DNA of 64,000 bases, taken from positions 5,685,001 to 5,749,000 of the forward strand of contig NZ_CP036433.1 in assembly GCF_007751035.1 (NCBI RefSeq). Direction: 5' to 3'. This DNA comes from Lignipirellula cremea. GTDB lineage: Bacteria; Planctomycetota; Planctomycetia; Pirellulales; Pirellulaceae. The position numbers were made by a program, and so were the translations under genes. Below are positions 1 to 7,938 of the stretch, piece after piece. The notes under the pieces are model-generated. The model was not told the origin of the DNA. It saw only the letters and a program-made list of their open reading frames with translations, and made no database searches. How positions within the stretch are numbered: the stretch's first letter is position 1; each line of letters begins with the position of its first letter.

Positions 1-1064
1 ACGCCTGTGACGCCGTCAACCCGCTCCCGGGCCGTGACCCGCTTGTGGCGCTGGGGGTGCACTTCGTAACGGCCGCGATCGCAGTACAGGGTAGCGTCGG
101 TCCCCATGAACTCCAGCATGGAGCGGTTCCGGTGATTGACGAACGTCCCTTCAAAGTGCGCCTGGAGGTTCTGCTCGGGGTAACGAAGCAGGGTCTGCAC
201 GGTGTCGGGCGTCTCCCACAGGCCGGCGGAAGCGAACTGGTCGCCGATGCTCATGGCGACCGACGGCGCGTCGAGGTCGAGCATCCAGCTGGCCGTGTCG
301 ATCCAGTGCACCATCAGGTCGGTGAAAATGCCGCCGCCAAAATCCCAGAACCAGCGCCAGTTGCGGAAGCGGTATTCGTCAAACGGCTGGTCCGGCGCCG
401 AGCCCAGAAACTGCTTCCACAGCACCGATTGCGGGTTGATCTTGTAATCAGGGCGGGACCAGCGTTCCTGGTTCCGATTCCACGACATTTGGATTTTGTG
501 GATTTTCCCCAGCTCGCCGGAGCGGATGATCTCGCGGGCTTCGATCAGGTGCGGCATACTGCGCTGCTGGGTGCCCACCTGGACGATCCGCTTGTTCCGG
601 TTCTGGGCATCGATCACGCTTTGCCCTTCCTCCAGATTATGCGTCAGCGGCTTCTCCACGTAGACATCTTTCCCGGCGTCACACGCGTCGACCGTCATCG
701 GGGTGTGCCAATGGTCAGGCGAACCGATCAGCACCGCGTCGATATCGGAACGGTCGAGCAGCTTGCGATAGTCCGTTTCCGACAGGGCCGCCTTGTCGGC
801 CAGTTCCAGTCCCATGTTCCGGTGGACGTCCCAGATATCGCAGACGGCAGCCAGCCGCACGCCGGGCAGTTTCCCCAGTCGCTCCATCAGGCGACGACAG
901 CGTCCGCCGGTGCCGACACAGGCGACTTCGATCGTATCGTTGGCGGCAAACCCGCGCGCCGATTCCACCTGCGTGGACAACAGGCCGGCAGCCGCCGAAG
1001 CGGCGCCCCACTGCAGCAAACGGCGGCGGTCAAGTAGCGAAGAAAAGGCAGGCGAGGCAGTCAT
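1..1064 (-). CDS. Gfo/Idh/MocA family oxidoreductase, Tat-exported, 3' end outside window
   Basis: This is a leftward gene whose first 354 codons lie in the window and whose stop codon lies beyond base 1. The ATG at 1062-1064 opens a protein with a twin-arginine signal (DRRRLLQ, residues 12-18, then a short hydrophobic stretch). A Rossmann nucleotide-binding loop follows (GTGGR, residues 51-55), and then the family hallmark EKP (residues 137-139), whose lysine takes part in catalysis in this family. These proteins are NAD(P)-dependent sugar or inositol dehydrogenases. Exported Tat versions occur in large numbers in planctomycetes and mostly have no known substrate. The specific sugar cannot be told from the sequence. 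It is read away from the next gene's end and appears to be a single transcription unit. Confidence 0.93.
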   Translation of the reverse strand, partial: MTASPAFSSLLDRRRLLQWGAASAAAGLLSTQVESARGFAANDTIEVACVGTGGRCRRLMERLGKLPGVRLAAVCDIWDVHRNMGLELADKAALSETDYRKLLDRSDIDAVLIGSPDHWHTPMTVDACDAGKDVYVEKPLTHNLEEGQSVIDAQNRNKRIVQVGTQQRSMPHLIEAREIIRSGELGKIHKIQMSWNRNQERWSRPDYKINPQSVLWKQFLGSAPDQPFDEYRFRNWRWFWDFGGGIFTDLMVHWIDTASWMLDLDAPSVAMSIGDQFASAGLWETPDTVQTLLRYPEQNLQAHFEGTFVNHRNRSMLEFMGTDATLYCDRGRYEVHPQRHKRVTARERVDGVTG

Positions 1065-1218
1065 GGAGCAGAATCCCAGTCAGTCAGGAGTGGTGGGGCA
1101 GACGATTTTTCTGCCAGTTTAAGCCAAACGAACGGTCAGATCGACCGTTTTCAACCCGACAATCGCCAGGTCAGGCAAGACACGATACGGCTTTTTCCCG
1201 CAATGCGGGTCGCACGTT

Positions 1219-1989
1219 TTACTTGTCCGCCGGCAGACGTTTCTGGTCGAACATCCAGTCCCACATTTCGGCCGAGGCGTACGTGGGGACCCAGCTGCCA
1301 TGGCCGACGCCTGGGTACTCGGTGTACTTGGGCGAGCCGCCTGCTTTTTTGATCGCCTCGATCATTTCCTGGCTGCGCTGGGCCGGCACAGTCTTGTCGG
1401 CGCTGCCGTGGAATGCCCAGAGCGGCGTCGATTTGAGTTTCTCGGCGTCGGCCGGATCCCAGCCGCCGCAGATCGGCACGGCGGCCGCAAACAGTTCCGG
1501 ACGCTGGGCCACCGCGGCGAACGTACCGAAGCCGCCCATCGACTGCCCGGTGACGTAAATCCGCTGCTGGTCGATCGGATAGTTCTCCAGCACCGTATCG
1601 AGCGCCGCCAGGGCGACGCCGATTCGCTGCTTCCCACGGAGCAAACGCAGGCCGGCCGGCACGCCCCAGACTTCGCTCTTGGAAACGGCCGGGGCCATCA
1701 CAAAGCAGGGACGCGACTGCCGCGTTTTCTCTTCGGCCAGGTAACCCGGCGCCTGGGTGTTGCCGCCGCGACCATGCAGGGCCAGCAGAAGCGGATAGCT
1801 CTTTCCGGGTTCGATTTTTTCCGGCGTCATCAGCCAGTACGCCAGTTTGACACCGTCGTCCGACTCGAACTCAAACTTCTCGAAATGCGGCGCCCGTGTC
1901 GGCGCAGGAACCTCGCCAGGTTCTGCGGCCAGCAGGCAAGTGGGGGAGAAACATAGCAGCCAGGACAGGCAGAGGAGACTTCGTCGCAT
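1219..1989 (-). CDS. secreted alpha/beta hydrolase (esterase/peptidase-like)
   Basis: The 256-aa protein begins with a clear Sec signal peptide (MRRSLLCLSWLLC, cleavage probably after LLAA at about residue 22). That is why the ATG at 1989 is preferred over the upstream in-frame start at 2100, whose extra 37 residues are charged and unlike a leader. The fold is a prolyl-oligopeptidase/dienelactone-hydrolase-type alpha/beta hydrolase. The oxyanion motif LHGRGG is at 71-76, the nucleophile elbow GQSMGG at 148-153 (Ser150), Asp198 in HGSADKTVP, and His230 in GVGHGSW, so the triad is complete. It probably hydrolyses esters or oligosaccharide-linked acyl groups in the periplasm. The substrate is unknown. 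It is transcribed divergently from the next gene. Confidence 0.9.
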   Translation of the reverse strand: MRRSLLCLSWLLCFSPTCLLAAEPGEVPAPTRAPHFEKFEFESDDGVKLAYWLMTPEKIEPGKSYPLLLALHGRGGNTQAPGYLAEEKTRQSRPCFVMAPAVSKSEVWGVPAGLRLLRGKQRIGVALAALDTVLENYPIDQQRIYVTGQSMGGFGTFAAVAQRPELFAAAVPICGGWDPADAEKLKSTPLWAFHGSADKTVPAQRSQEMIEAIKKAGGSPKYTEYPGVGHGSWVPTYASAEMWDWMFDQKRLPADK

Positions 1990-2312
1990 CGGATTGCTCA
2001 ACGGAATAGAAGGAACGCTCGCCGGGAGCCGGATCGAGAACCAGGTCCAGGAATTCGACCTGCAGATTTCGGAATTCGTCTTGGAGTATAACTGTCCCAC
2101 GACAGGCCTGCAGAAGAAAAGAAGCCGGCTCCTCTTGCGGGTTGCAGGGCGATCGCTGCCTTGCCGCCCTGGAAACGCACGGCAGGATTTCTCGCGGCCC
2201 TGCTGGCTCGCCCCTCAAAGGGATGGATCGGAAACTGCAGGGAACTTTTCCTTGGCGAGCTGCGTCGAAGCCGGAGTGTTGATTTTTCCTCTTTGGTCTA
2301 TGCGAGTTGACA
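1990..2312. other. divergent intergenic region
   Basis: This 323-base spacer lies between the leftward hydrolase and the rightward secreted protein and should hold both promoters. An AT-rich hexamer resembling a -10 box (TATAAC) lies near 2087 within GGAGTATAACTG. I could not match it convincingly to a -35 box. No ORF here has the look of a gene. Confidence 0.4.
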
Positions 2313-3197
2313 ATGGTCTCTCTGAAATCCGCCGGTCTGGCGATTGTACTTCCCTGTAGTTTTCTGCTCTGGTGCGGCGCCGCAGAGCCTCACGCCCTGC
2401 CGGACGATCCCCAGGCGGTCGTCGTCGAACTGGACTACCGGGGCGGCATGATCGCGCGGCAAACCGAGGAGCCTTACCTGAAAATCCTGGCGGACGGCAC
2501 GGTCAAGCTGTCTGCTCCCTATGGCGGAACGAAGCCGCTGGAATCAAAAATCTCCGCCGAGAACCTGCAGGCCCTGCTGACGTACATTCTGGACGAGCAG
2601 AAACTGGGGGAGTTCGATTCGCAGGCGATCGCCAACGCCATTCGGGCTAAAGCGAAAGGCGGACCCGGCGGATTTAAACTGTCAGGGGCAATCATTTCCG
2701 ACGCCGCCACCACGATCGTGCGGGTCCATGCCGACGGGAAATCGTACGAAGCCAAATACTATGCGCTGTCGATGCTCGCCAACGCGCATCCCGATGTGCC
2801 TCAACTGGGCCAGTTGCGGGCCGTTGAGAAGCGACTGCAGCTGGGGGCGCACATCATCCACGCGGGTGGAATCGAAGGCCTGAACCAGCGACTGGAGCAA
2901 GTGAATGCGAAACTCAAAGCCCAGTACCCCGATGCGGCCCCGCTGACCGCGGCGGATTTGACATCGGCCCAGCAGACGGTCGACGGCGGGTTACGCATGC
3001 ACTTCCGCCGACACAGCACACTTCCCGGCGGTGAAAAGCAGGGGGTCAACGCCACGCTGACCGCGCCGGCCGATGGGGAGCCCGAGATCCAGGTCCTGGG
3101 ATTCACCGCCAGGTCGCTGGGCCGCGGAACGCCGCTGGGCCGCGGAACGCCGCGGGACCGAGGGACGCCGCTCGATCGGGGACAAAGGATCGACTAG
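2313..3197 (+). CDS. secreted hypothetical protein with C-terminal RGTP repeats
   Basis: A protein of about 294 aa with an N-terminal signal peptide (hydrophobic segment to about residue 24, ending CGAAEP). The ATG at 2313 is chosen rather than the TTG two codons upstream. The body has mixed alpha/beta character (VVVELDYRGG, then a long alpha region) and no motif I recognise. It ends in hexapeptide repeats LGRGTP, LGRGTP, RDRGTP, LDRGQR encoded by an 18-nt tandem DNA repeat, so the C-terminus may be disordered and variable in length. No recognised function. It is a stand-alone gene whose end lies 44 bases from the convergent methyltransferase. Confidence 0.8.
   Translation: MVSLKSAGLAIVLPCSFLLWCGAAEPHALPDDPQAVVVELDYRGGMIARQTEEPYLKILADGTVKLSAPYGGTKPLESKISAENLQALLTYILDEQKLGEFDSQAIANAIRAKAKGGPGGFKLSGAIISDAATTIVRVHADGKSYEAKYYALSMLANAHPDVPQLGQLRAVEKRLQLGAHIIHAGGIEGLNQRLEQVNAKLKAQYPDAAPLTAADLTSAQQTVDGGLRMHFRRHSTLPGGEKQGVNATLTAPADGEPEIQVLGFTARSLGRGTPLGRGTPRDRGTPLDRGQRID
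3117..3188 (+). repeat. 18-nt tandem repeat, four units, coding
   Basis: Two identical 18-base units (3117-3134 and 3135-3152, beginning CTGGGCCGCGGAACG) are followed by two diverged units (3153-3170, 3171-3188). They encode the six-residue RGTP-type repeats at the end of the secreted protein. Because the period is a multiple of three, unit gain or loss keeps the frame. Confidence 0.85.
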
Positions 3198-3198
3198 G

Positions 3199-3231
3199 CA
3201 GGTCATCGCCTGCCCGCCAGGTCATCGCCTG
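3199..3231. repeat. 14-bp direct repeat with 19-bp period
   Basis: CAGGTCATCGCCTG occurs at 3199-3212 and again at 3218-3231. It begins just after the stop codon of the secreted protein. Each copy has CAGG...CCTG ends and so could form a small hairpin. It lies in the 44-base gap between two convergent genes, with no T tract that would make it a convincing terminator. Confidence 0.6.
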
Positions 3232-3241
3232 ACGAAGTTCC

Positions 3242-4159
3242 TTACCGGTCGTCGGGCGGCGGATTGGTCTGCGGGAACCGGGCGGGGTATTTCCTTTGAA
3301 ATGCCTTGTCAAATTCCAGCTCGTCCTGGGGATGGTTCGACAGGAACCACTTTTTGTGGTTGCGGCGATACTCTTCCCGCAGGACGGGATTGGTGAGATC
3401 TTTGGGAATGCGTAGCATCCGCGGATCCAGGCTGTCGAAGCCGGTAAACGGCGCCGCCAGTCGGTCTTGGATCAGCTGACAGTAATCGGCGTTCAGCTCG
3501 ATTCCCAGGGAGCGCCGATTGAGCTGCTGGCAAACACGGAGCGTGGTGCCGCTCCCGGCGAACGGATCGACGACCATCTCATTTTCGTGCGAAGAGGCCA
3601 GCACCATTCTTTCCATCAACCCCTCCGGTTTCTGGGTGGGGTGGCCCGTTCTGCTTTCCTGGCAATAGTGAACGTGGGAAAACTCCCAGACATCGCCCGG
3701 GTTGGCGCCTCGCATGTTATTGCGCGACCGGTAATATTTTTGCGGGATGCGAACGGCATCCAGGTTGAAGGTGAAATCACGCGTCTTGGAGAAAAACAGA
3801 ATGTCGTCATGCCGCGGCGAAAAACCGCGGGTGCGCCCCATTCCCTGGGTGTAATGCCAGGAGATCCAGCCGTTAAACTGAAACTGCAGATCATCTTCCA
3901 GAATCAGATAGAGTCGGGAGATGTAACGGAAGCCCATAAATACATACAGGGCGCCGGTGGGTTTCAGAATGCGGGCCGCTTCGGTCAGCCAGGCGCGCGT
4001 GAATTCCAGATATGCGTCTCGGTTCTGCGAGTCCGAAGGATTGCCATAGTTTTTTCCCAGATTATAGGGCGGGTCGGCAATCACCAGATCGACCGATCCG
4101 TCGGGAATCTCACGCAAGGCTGTCGTGCAGTCCCCGTGCTGCAGGATAGGTTCGGTCAT
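3242..4159 (-). CDS. site-specific DNA methyltransferase, beta class (N6-adenine or N4-cytosine)
   Basis: The 305-aa protein has the amino-methyltransferase motifs in beta-class order. The catalytic motif IV, DPPYNLG, comes first (residues 29-35) and the AdoMet-binding motif I, FAGSGTT, comes late (200-206), with HPTQKP (173-178) between them. DPPY fits adenine-N6 or cytosine-N4 methylation. The start is the ATG at 4159, because the family begins a few residues before a GD and the 65 upstream in-frame residues look non-coding. No restriction endonuclease or specificity subunit is adjacent, so it may be an orphan, regulatory methylase. It is followed upstream on the same strand by the broken bestrophin gene. 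The C-terminal 60 residues are rich in Arg, Lys and Asn and could contact DNA. Confidence 0.92.
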   Translation of the reverse strand: MTEPILQHGDCTTALREIPDGSVDLVIADPPYNLGKNYGNPSDSQNRDAYLEFTRAWLTEAARILKPTGALYVFMGFRYISRLYLILEDDLQFQFNGWISWHYTQGMGRTRGFSPRHDDILFFSKTRDFTFNLDAVRIPQKYYRSRNNMRGANPGDVWEFSHVHYCQESRTGHPTQKPEGLMERMVLASSHENEMVVDPFAGSGTTLRVCQQLNRRSLGIELNADYCQLIQDRLAAPFTGFDSLDPRMLRIPKDLTNPVLREEYRRNHKKWFLSNHPQDELEFDKAFQRKYPARFPQTNPPPDDR

Positions 4160-4594
4160 CGTAGATTCTTCCTTGCCAGGCGTATCGGCAGGTACTGCTT
4201 GACGGAGCCGCAACGTTGACGATGGTTGTGGCTTGATGCCTTTTCTCAGGAACCCTGCGGCAAGGCGATGGGTGTGGAGTCGCTGCAATACGGGAGTGAT
4301 CGTTGACTCCCCCAATGGGGCTCTTTTCTCTCGACGCTCTTCAATCGGCTGCATACTGAGGGGCTACCGGGTCGGACACCAGCCAAGTCGCCGCCTCGGG
4401 GACCGTCTCCCGTTCGCTGGGATCAGTCTGCGCCGGAAGCCCCGCGGCGTCCAGGATGTTCCGCTCGATGTTGGTGGAAATCTCATTCAGCGGAAGACGC
4501 CCCCATCGATCCAGCGAAAACGGATTCTGCAGTTCAATTCCGATCTGATCCAGCAAGAGCAGCGGATACGCCACCAGCAGCAGCACCAGGAAGG

Positions 4595-4604
4595 GAGTCC
4601 AGAT
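4595..4604. repeat. 10-bp target-site duplication, left copy
   Basis: GAGTCCAGAT flanks the left end of the IS4-family element and is repeated exactly at 6101-6110. Ten bases is within the usual range for IS4-family duplications. Both copies fall in the bestrophin codons for IWTP. Confidence 0.93.
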
Positions 4605-4624
4605 CAGGGCTTTAAAGCTAGCAC
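4605..4624 (+). repeat. IS4-family terminal inverted repeat, left
   Basis: Twenty bases, CAGGGCTTTAAAGCTAGCAC, identical in inverted orientation to 6081-6100. The transposase stop codon (TAG read leftward at 4618-4620) lies inside this repeat, so the end of the gene and the end of the element overlap. Confidence 0.93.
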
Positions 4625-5991
4625 TTCTTGCGTTTAGCAAGAATTTTGGCGGTGGAAACGTGGGGTTGGTCGTTCCGTTTGGTTCGCTTCGGCGGCGGGC
4701 GTTTTGGGCCGCGTTTGTGTTTCTGAAAGGCGGATAGACGCACGTTCCCCGCCAACTCCACTAACATTTTTGATAACTGTTTCAGCGTCAAAGGCGACAG
4801 CGCTTCGCGCCATTCATCTTCCGGGATGGCGATCATCATGCCGCGCCACACCATGCTCATTTCATCCGCCATGTAGTAGAAGGAAAAATTCTTCTCAATC
4901 TTTTCCACGCCGTGCGCCGCCCGCAGCGCGGCTTTCACTACAGCCAACGCATTGAAAATCACCAGTCCCAGGCTAAAACCGAATAACGCCGCCGGCGGAT
5001 AGCCCAGCGTGTTGATCTCGTTGTTGAGCGACAGTCGCAGTTCGTTGAAGGCGGCTTCAATGCTCCAGCGCGTGCGGTATGTGTCAGAGATTGTCACTGC
5101 GTCGACGTCCGCCGGCAGATTGGAAAGGATGTGAATCTCCTGTTCTCCGCCACGGCCCGATTGGAACAATTCGACGCTGATGCGGCGAGCCGGCAGCTTG
5201 GCGCCAAAGTCGTCGGTGATCAGAATGGACTGCTCGAAGACTTGGCCCGTTTCGCTTTCGCCCCGTAAAACACGGTCTCCCGTGGGCTTCCAGCGGACAT
5301 TCGCGGCGTGTTGCCGAATGACGAAAAACGCTTCATTCAAGGCGATCTCTTGGAGGAACACCGACGTGCAGAAATTGCGATCGGCGACCCACACCTCGCC
5401 TGGCACCAAGCGATTGATCAACTCGATCAGCAGCGAACGCTCTTGCGCATGGCCGTCTTCCGCCAGTTCCACATCGTCGATGAGACCGAGTTGGGGGTCG
5501 AGCACCGCCAGCACCACGCCTGGCAAAGGACCGGCGGCGATGGTCCGTAACTCCTGGATGCGATGCTGCGTGGCGCCGGGATGATTGCCGTCCAGGATGC
5601 GCACGCGATAACCGGGCAACAGGCTGGGACGGGCGCTGTTCATCGGCTCGATCAGTTCCCGAAACAGCGTCGCCGTCTCGCGCACCAACGCGGCGGACAC
5701 CAGCGGCTCAACGCCGTTGAGTTTGTCATAGACGCTGTTCACGGAGACGGAGATATCTTGCTTGCAAGCTTGATAAGCGGCGTTGGTGCTTTTGCGAGTT
5801 TTGGCGACCACCATGCCCATCAAATTGACCAACACCGAAAACGACAATTCCGACACCCGTTGCGACACAGCATGGTCGGCGAAGATCTGATCCAACCGAT
5901 CCGGCGTCAAGGCCGCACCGAGCGCCGCTTTGGTCATGACGGGGATGGGACCCTCCTTTTCAAACCGCGCAAACACCTCGCCGAGAATCAT
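4618..5991 (-). CDS. IS4-family DDE transposase
   Basis: The 457-aa transposase catalyses cut-and-paste movement of the surrounding element. The three acidic catalytic positions can be seen: Asp in RILDGNH (about residue 133), Asp in WVADRNFC (about 206), and Glu in YRTRWSIEAAFNEL, which fits the IS4 signature Y-x2-R-x3-E-x6-K/R. The last 40 residues are strongly basic (KHKRGPKRPPPKRTKR), a plausible DNA-binding tail. The frame is intact from the ATG at 5991 to the TAG inside the left inverted repeat. The upstream 110 bases to the right end contain only the terminal repeat and presumably the promoter. Confidence 0.95.
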   Translation of the reverse strand: MILGEVFARFEKEGPIPVMTKAALGAALTPDRLDQIFADHAVSQRVSELSFSVLVNLMGMVVAKTRKSTNAAYQACKQDISVSVNSVYDKLNGVEPLVSAALVRETATLFRELIEPMNSARPSLLPGYRVRILDGNHPGATQHRIQELRTIAAGPLPGVVLAVLDPQLGLIDDVELAEDGHAQERSLLIELINRLVPGEVWVADRNFCTSVFLQEIALNEAFFVIRQHAANVRWKPTGDRVLRGESETGQVFEQSILITDDFGAKLPARRISVELFQSGRGGEQEIHILSNLPADVDAVTISDTYRTRWSIEAAFNELRLSLNNEINTLGYPPAALFGFSLGLVIFNALAVVKAALRAAHGVEKIEKNFSFYYMADEMSMVWRGMMIAIPEDEWREALSPLTLKQLSKMLVELAGNVRLSAFQKHKRGPKRPPPKRTKRNDQPHVSTAKILAKRKKC

Positions 5992-6080
5992 GATACGCCT
6001 CCGAATTGCCGTAAATGGTTAGTTCTACTGCAATTATTGCAATCCGAGCCAACGCGTCACCCCACACCGCCGGGGAGGTG

Positions 6081-6100
6081 GTGCTAGCTTTAAAGCCCTG
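6081..6100 (-). repeat. IS4-family terminal inverted repeat, right
   Basis: The exact reverse complement of 4605-4624 and the right boundary of the element. It is followed at once by the second copy of the target duplication. Confidence 0.93.
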
Positions 6101-6110
6101 GAGTCCAGAT
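6101..6110. repeat. 10-bp target-site duplication, right copy
   Basis: GAGTCCAGAT, identical to 4595-4604, directly next to the right end of the IS4-family element. Confidence 0.93.
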
Positions 6111-6660
6111 TCCCACTTTATCGACGACCGCAACAGGCAGAACGGTTAGATAAAGAAACAGGAAACGCCGGATCTTGATGGAGAACACAGACGCCAGTGG
6201 AGCGCCCTTGATACGCTCACAGGCGCCAATGTGGTCAATCAGCTGAACACGCTCCTTCTCTGCCTGAATAAAAGCGAAACGGTCCAGGCTGCCGGCCTTC
6301 CTACCAGCGATCGTAGCCCGCATTGGTGCGCTGAACCAGGAGCAACGCCAGCACGACGCCGACAATTTCGCAGGGAGCGACTGCAATTCCTGAATGATAC
6401 TCTGCATATTGATAAACAACCCAGGCCGCTGTTGCTATCAGACAAAAGACTATCACCCTTCCTGTCACATAGGGGGTAATCGATCCCTGAAGTTTGAATA
6501 CCTCTTCCCAGAAATCCTGGCGATACATGACGGTGTCTCTCCTTCGGGGATGGCGGACTGAAAGAAATCCTCCGTGACTTCCTTCTGACTCTGTCCGCAT
6601 CTGTCTGTTGGCATCTATTCGCAACGGTTCGTATGCCATTCGCCAGGCAGATCCGCAGGT

Positions 6661-7494
6661 TCAGCTGGCCGCATAAATCGCGCATGCTGACTTCTGCAGT
6701 ATCTGAGAGACGGGGTTCCCAACCAGCCAGGGGATGCGCCAAGGCTGTCGCCGGACGCCCAGCACAATCAGGTCGGCTTCCCATCTGGCGGAATAGGGCA
6801 AAATGACCGCCTCCGCGCGCCCCACGACAAATCCGGCTTCGCAATCCATTTGGAGGAGTCGGCAGTAGGCAGCCATTTCTTTCAGATACTCTTTCGCCTT
6901 GTGCAGAGTTGGCCCTGCCGCCAGCAATCGAAACTCGGCTGAAGGAAAGAGCCTTTGATTCAAGAATTGCTTGACTGCCTTGCCCGAGGCGGCCGTACCG
7001 TCGTAGACCATCAGGATCCGGCGAAGCTCCTTCTCCTTTTCGCGAACCAGAAGTAACGGCTGCACGCCGCGGTCCAGGAACGCCACAAAGTCGCTGCAGG
7101 TTAGTTCGGTATGGCCAGGGACAAGACGACGCTCCTGTGGGGGCGGAAAACAACTCAATGTGAGGTCGTGAAACTGCGATTCCGATGGCAGCAGGTCCAG
7201 CGGGTCGCCTTTGGCCAGACGAACGTCGACCGAGATTCCCGCCTTGGTACAGGCATGCAGCAACCGCTGGCGAAGTTGCTCCTGCTGCAGCTTTCCGCAC
7301 TGCAGATGAAGCTGTTCGACTCCGGTAAAAACGGGAATTTCCGTCTGTGCATTGAGCGACAGCAGGGATCGCGTATCCAGCACGGAAAGTCCTCGCAGCC
7401 TGATGCGGAGACGACTGGAGAGCGCCACCCCCAGTTCGATGACGGGCCCTTCTGCGCGGGCGCCTGGCAAGTGCAGTAGCACGCTGTTGAGCAT
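6661..7494 (-). CDS. tandem-domain universal stress protein
   Basis: The 277-aa protein contains two UspA-type alpha/beta domains, the first roughly residues 1-145 and the second 155-277. The second is better conserved. It starts RILMVYDGTAASGKAV, a strand plus the loop that contacts nucleotide phosphates, and ends with LIVLGVRR...VGNPVSQILQKSACAIY, which corresponds to the G-x9-G-S/T phosphate-binding region. The canonical GS is replaced by NPVS, so ATP binding is uncertain. Such proteins usually respond to starvation, oxidative or membrane stress. It lies upstream of the broken bestrophin on the same strand and is divergent from a LysR regulator, so the trio may once have served ion or stress homeostasis. 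Confidence 0.85.
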   Translation of the reverse strand: MLNSVLLHLPGARAEGPVIELGVALSSRLRIRLRGLSVLDTRSLLSLNAQTEIPVFTGVEQLHLQCGKLQQEQLRQRLLHACTKAGISVDVRLAKGDPLDLLPSESQFHDLTLSCFPPPQERRLVPGHTELTCSDFVAFLDRGVQPLLLVREKEKELRRILMVYDGTAASGKAVKQFLNQRLFPSAEFRLLAAGPTLHKAKEYLKEMAAYCRLLQMDCEAGFVVGRAEAVILPYSARWEADLIVLGVRRQPWRIPWLVGNPVSQILQKSACAIYAAS

Positions 7495-7938
7495 GTGGGC
7501 TCCCTTCCTTATACCGGTGGTGCGTCCCCAGGAACGAAAAACGTTTTACGTTCTGCTTCGCTTCTGTGTCGAGTTCCTGCAGCCGCGTAGAACCCGGCGT
7601 GCAGCCTGGACCAGCCTGGACTATTGCAGCCTGAGCTCTATACTCTATCGAGATTGCCACATATTTACAATTTGATTCAACCGCTTCGAAACATTGATTT
7701 TTTCAATGCAACGGCGTTTGTGAAAGCGCCCTATTTACGGCCCGGACGCCCCCCTGAATGTCTTGTTGCATGGGGATGTTCCGCGGTGCTGTTGGCGGTC
7801 CGCTCCCAACTGGCGATATCCTGAATGCTATTGCCGCTCTCGTTTCTGCAAGGGAAGCGCGTGTTGCATGACTGGACCAAACGATGAGAAAATCCTTCCG
7901 AGTCAACCTGGCGTACGATCCGATTTGCGAGTCTCGTT
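7495..7938. other. divergent intergenic region between usp and LysR regulator
   Basis: This 444-base region has a marked AT-rich stretch at about 7620-7720 within otherwise GC-rich DNA, as expected for divergent promoters. It contains an inverted repeat listed separately. No believable ORF was found; the short frames here have no start context or conserved features. Confidence 0.5.
7692..7708. promoter_or_regulatory. candidate LysR-type operator, CATTGA-N5-TCAATG
   Basis: A perfect 6-bp inverted repeat, CATTGA (7692-7697) and TCAATG (7703-7708), separated by five T. It lies in the AT-rich part of the spacer upstream of the LysR gene and of the divergent stress-protein gene. Its size and dyad symmetry suit a LysR-type site, but it is not a match to a characterised box, so the call is an inference from position and symmetry. 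Confidence 0.35.

Larger units (their letters stand above)
4605..6100. mobile_element. complete IS4-family insertion sequence, 1496 bp
   Basis: The element has perfect 20-bp terminal inverted repeats, CAGGGCTTTAAAGCTAGCAC at 4605-4624 and its reverse complement at 6081-6100, and carries one leftward transposase gene filling most of its length. It is bounded by a 10-bp direct repeat of the target (4595-4604, 6101-6110). Perfect ends, perfect target duplication and an uninterrupted transposase all point to a recent, probably still active insertion. It sits inside the bestrophin pseudogene. I cannot name the exact IS without a search. Confidence 0.95.
4341..6528 (-). pseudogene. bestrophin-family ion channel, broken by stop codon, deletion and IS insertion
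   Basis: The remains of a bestrophin (UPF0187) anion-channel gene. The 5' part begins at the ATG at 6528 with a GGAGAG Shine-Dalgarno and encodes two hydrophobic segments up to RTNAGYDRW. The next codon is TAG (6301-6303) where the family has a second Trp, and the following codons still read EGR as expected. The family's next hundred or so residues are then missing, and the reading continues in another frame as a segment containing HIGACERIKG and ending VGIWTP. The IS4 element interrupts the gene at that point, and the C-terminal part (PFLVLLL..., down to the TGA at 4341-4343) continues beyond it. Removing the element plus one target repeat (1506 bases, a multiple of three) rejoins the last two parts in frame. 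Confidence 0.88.

Noticed and set aside
45-1037. Long rightward frame of 330 codons over the left end
   Set aside because: It is the complementary shadow of the Gfo/Idh/MocA oxidoreductase, whose Tat leader, GTGGR and EKP motifs show that the leftward frame is the gene.
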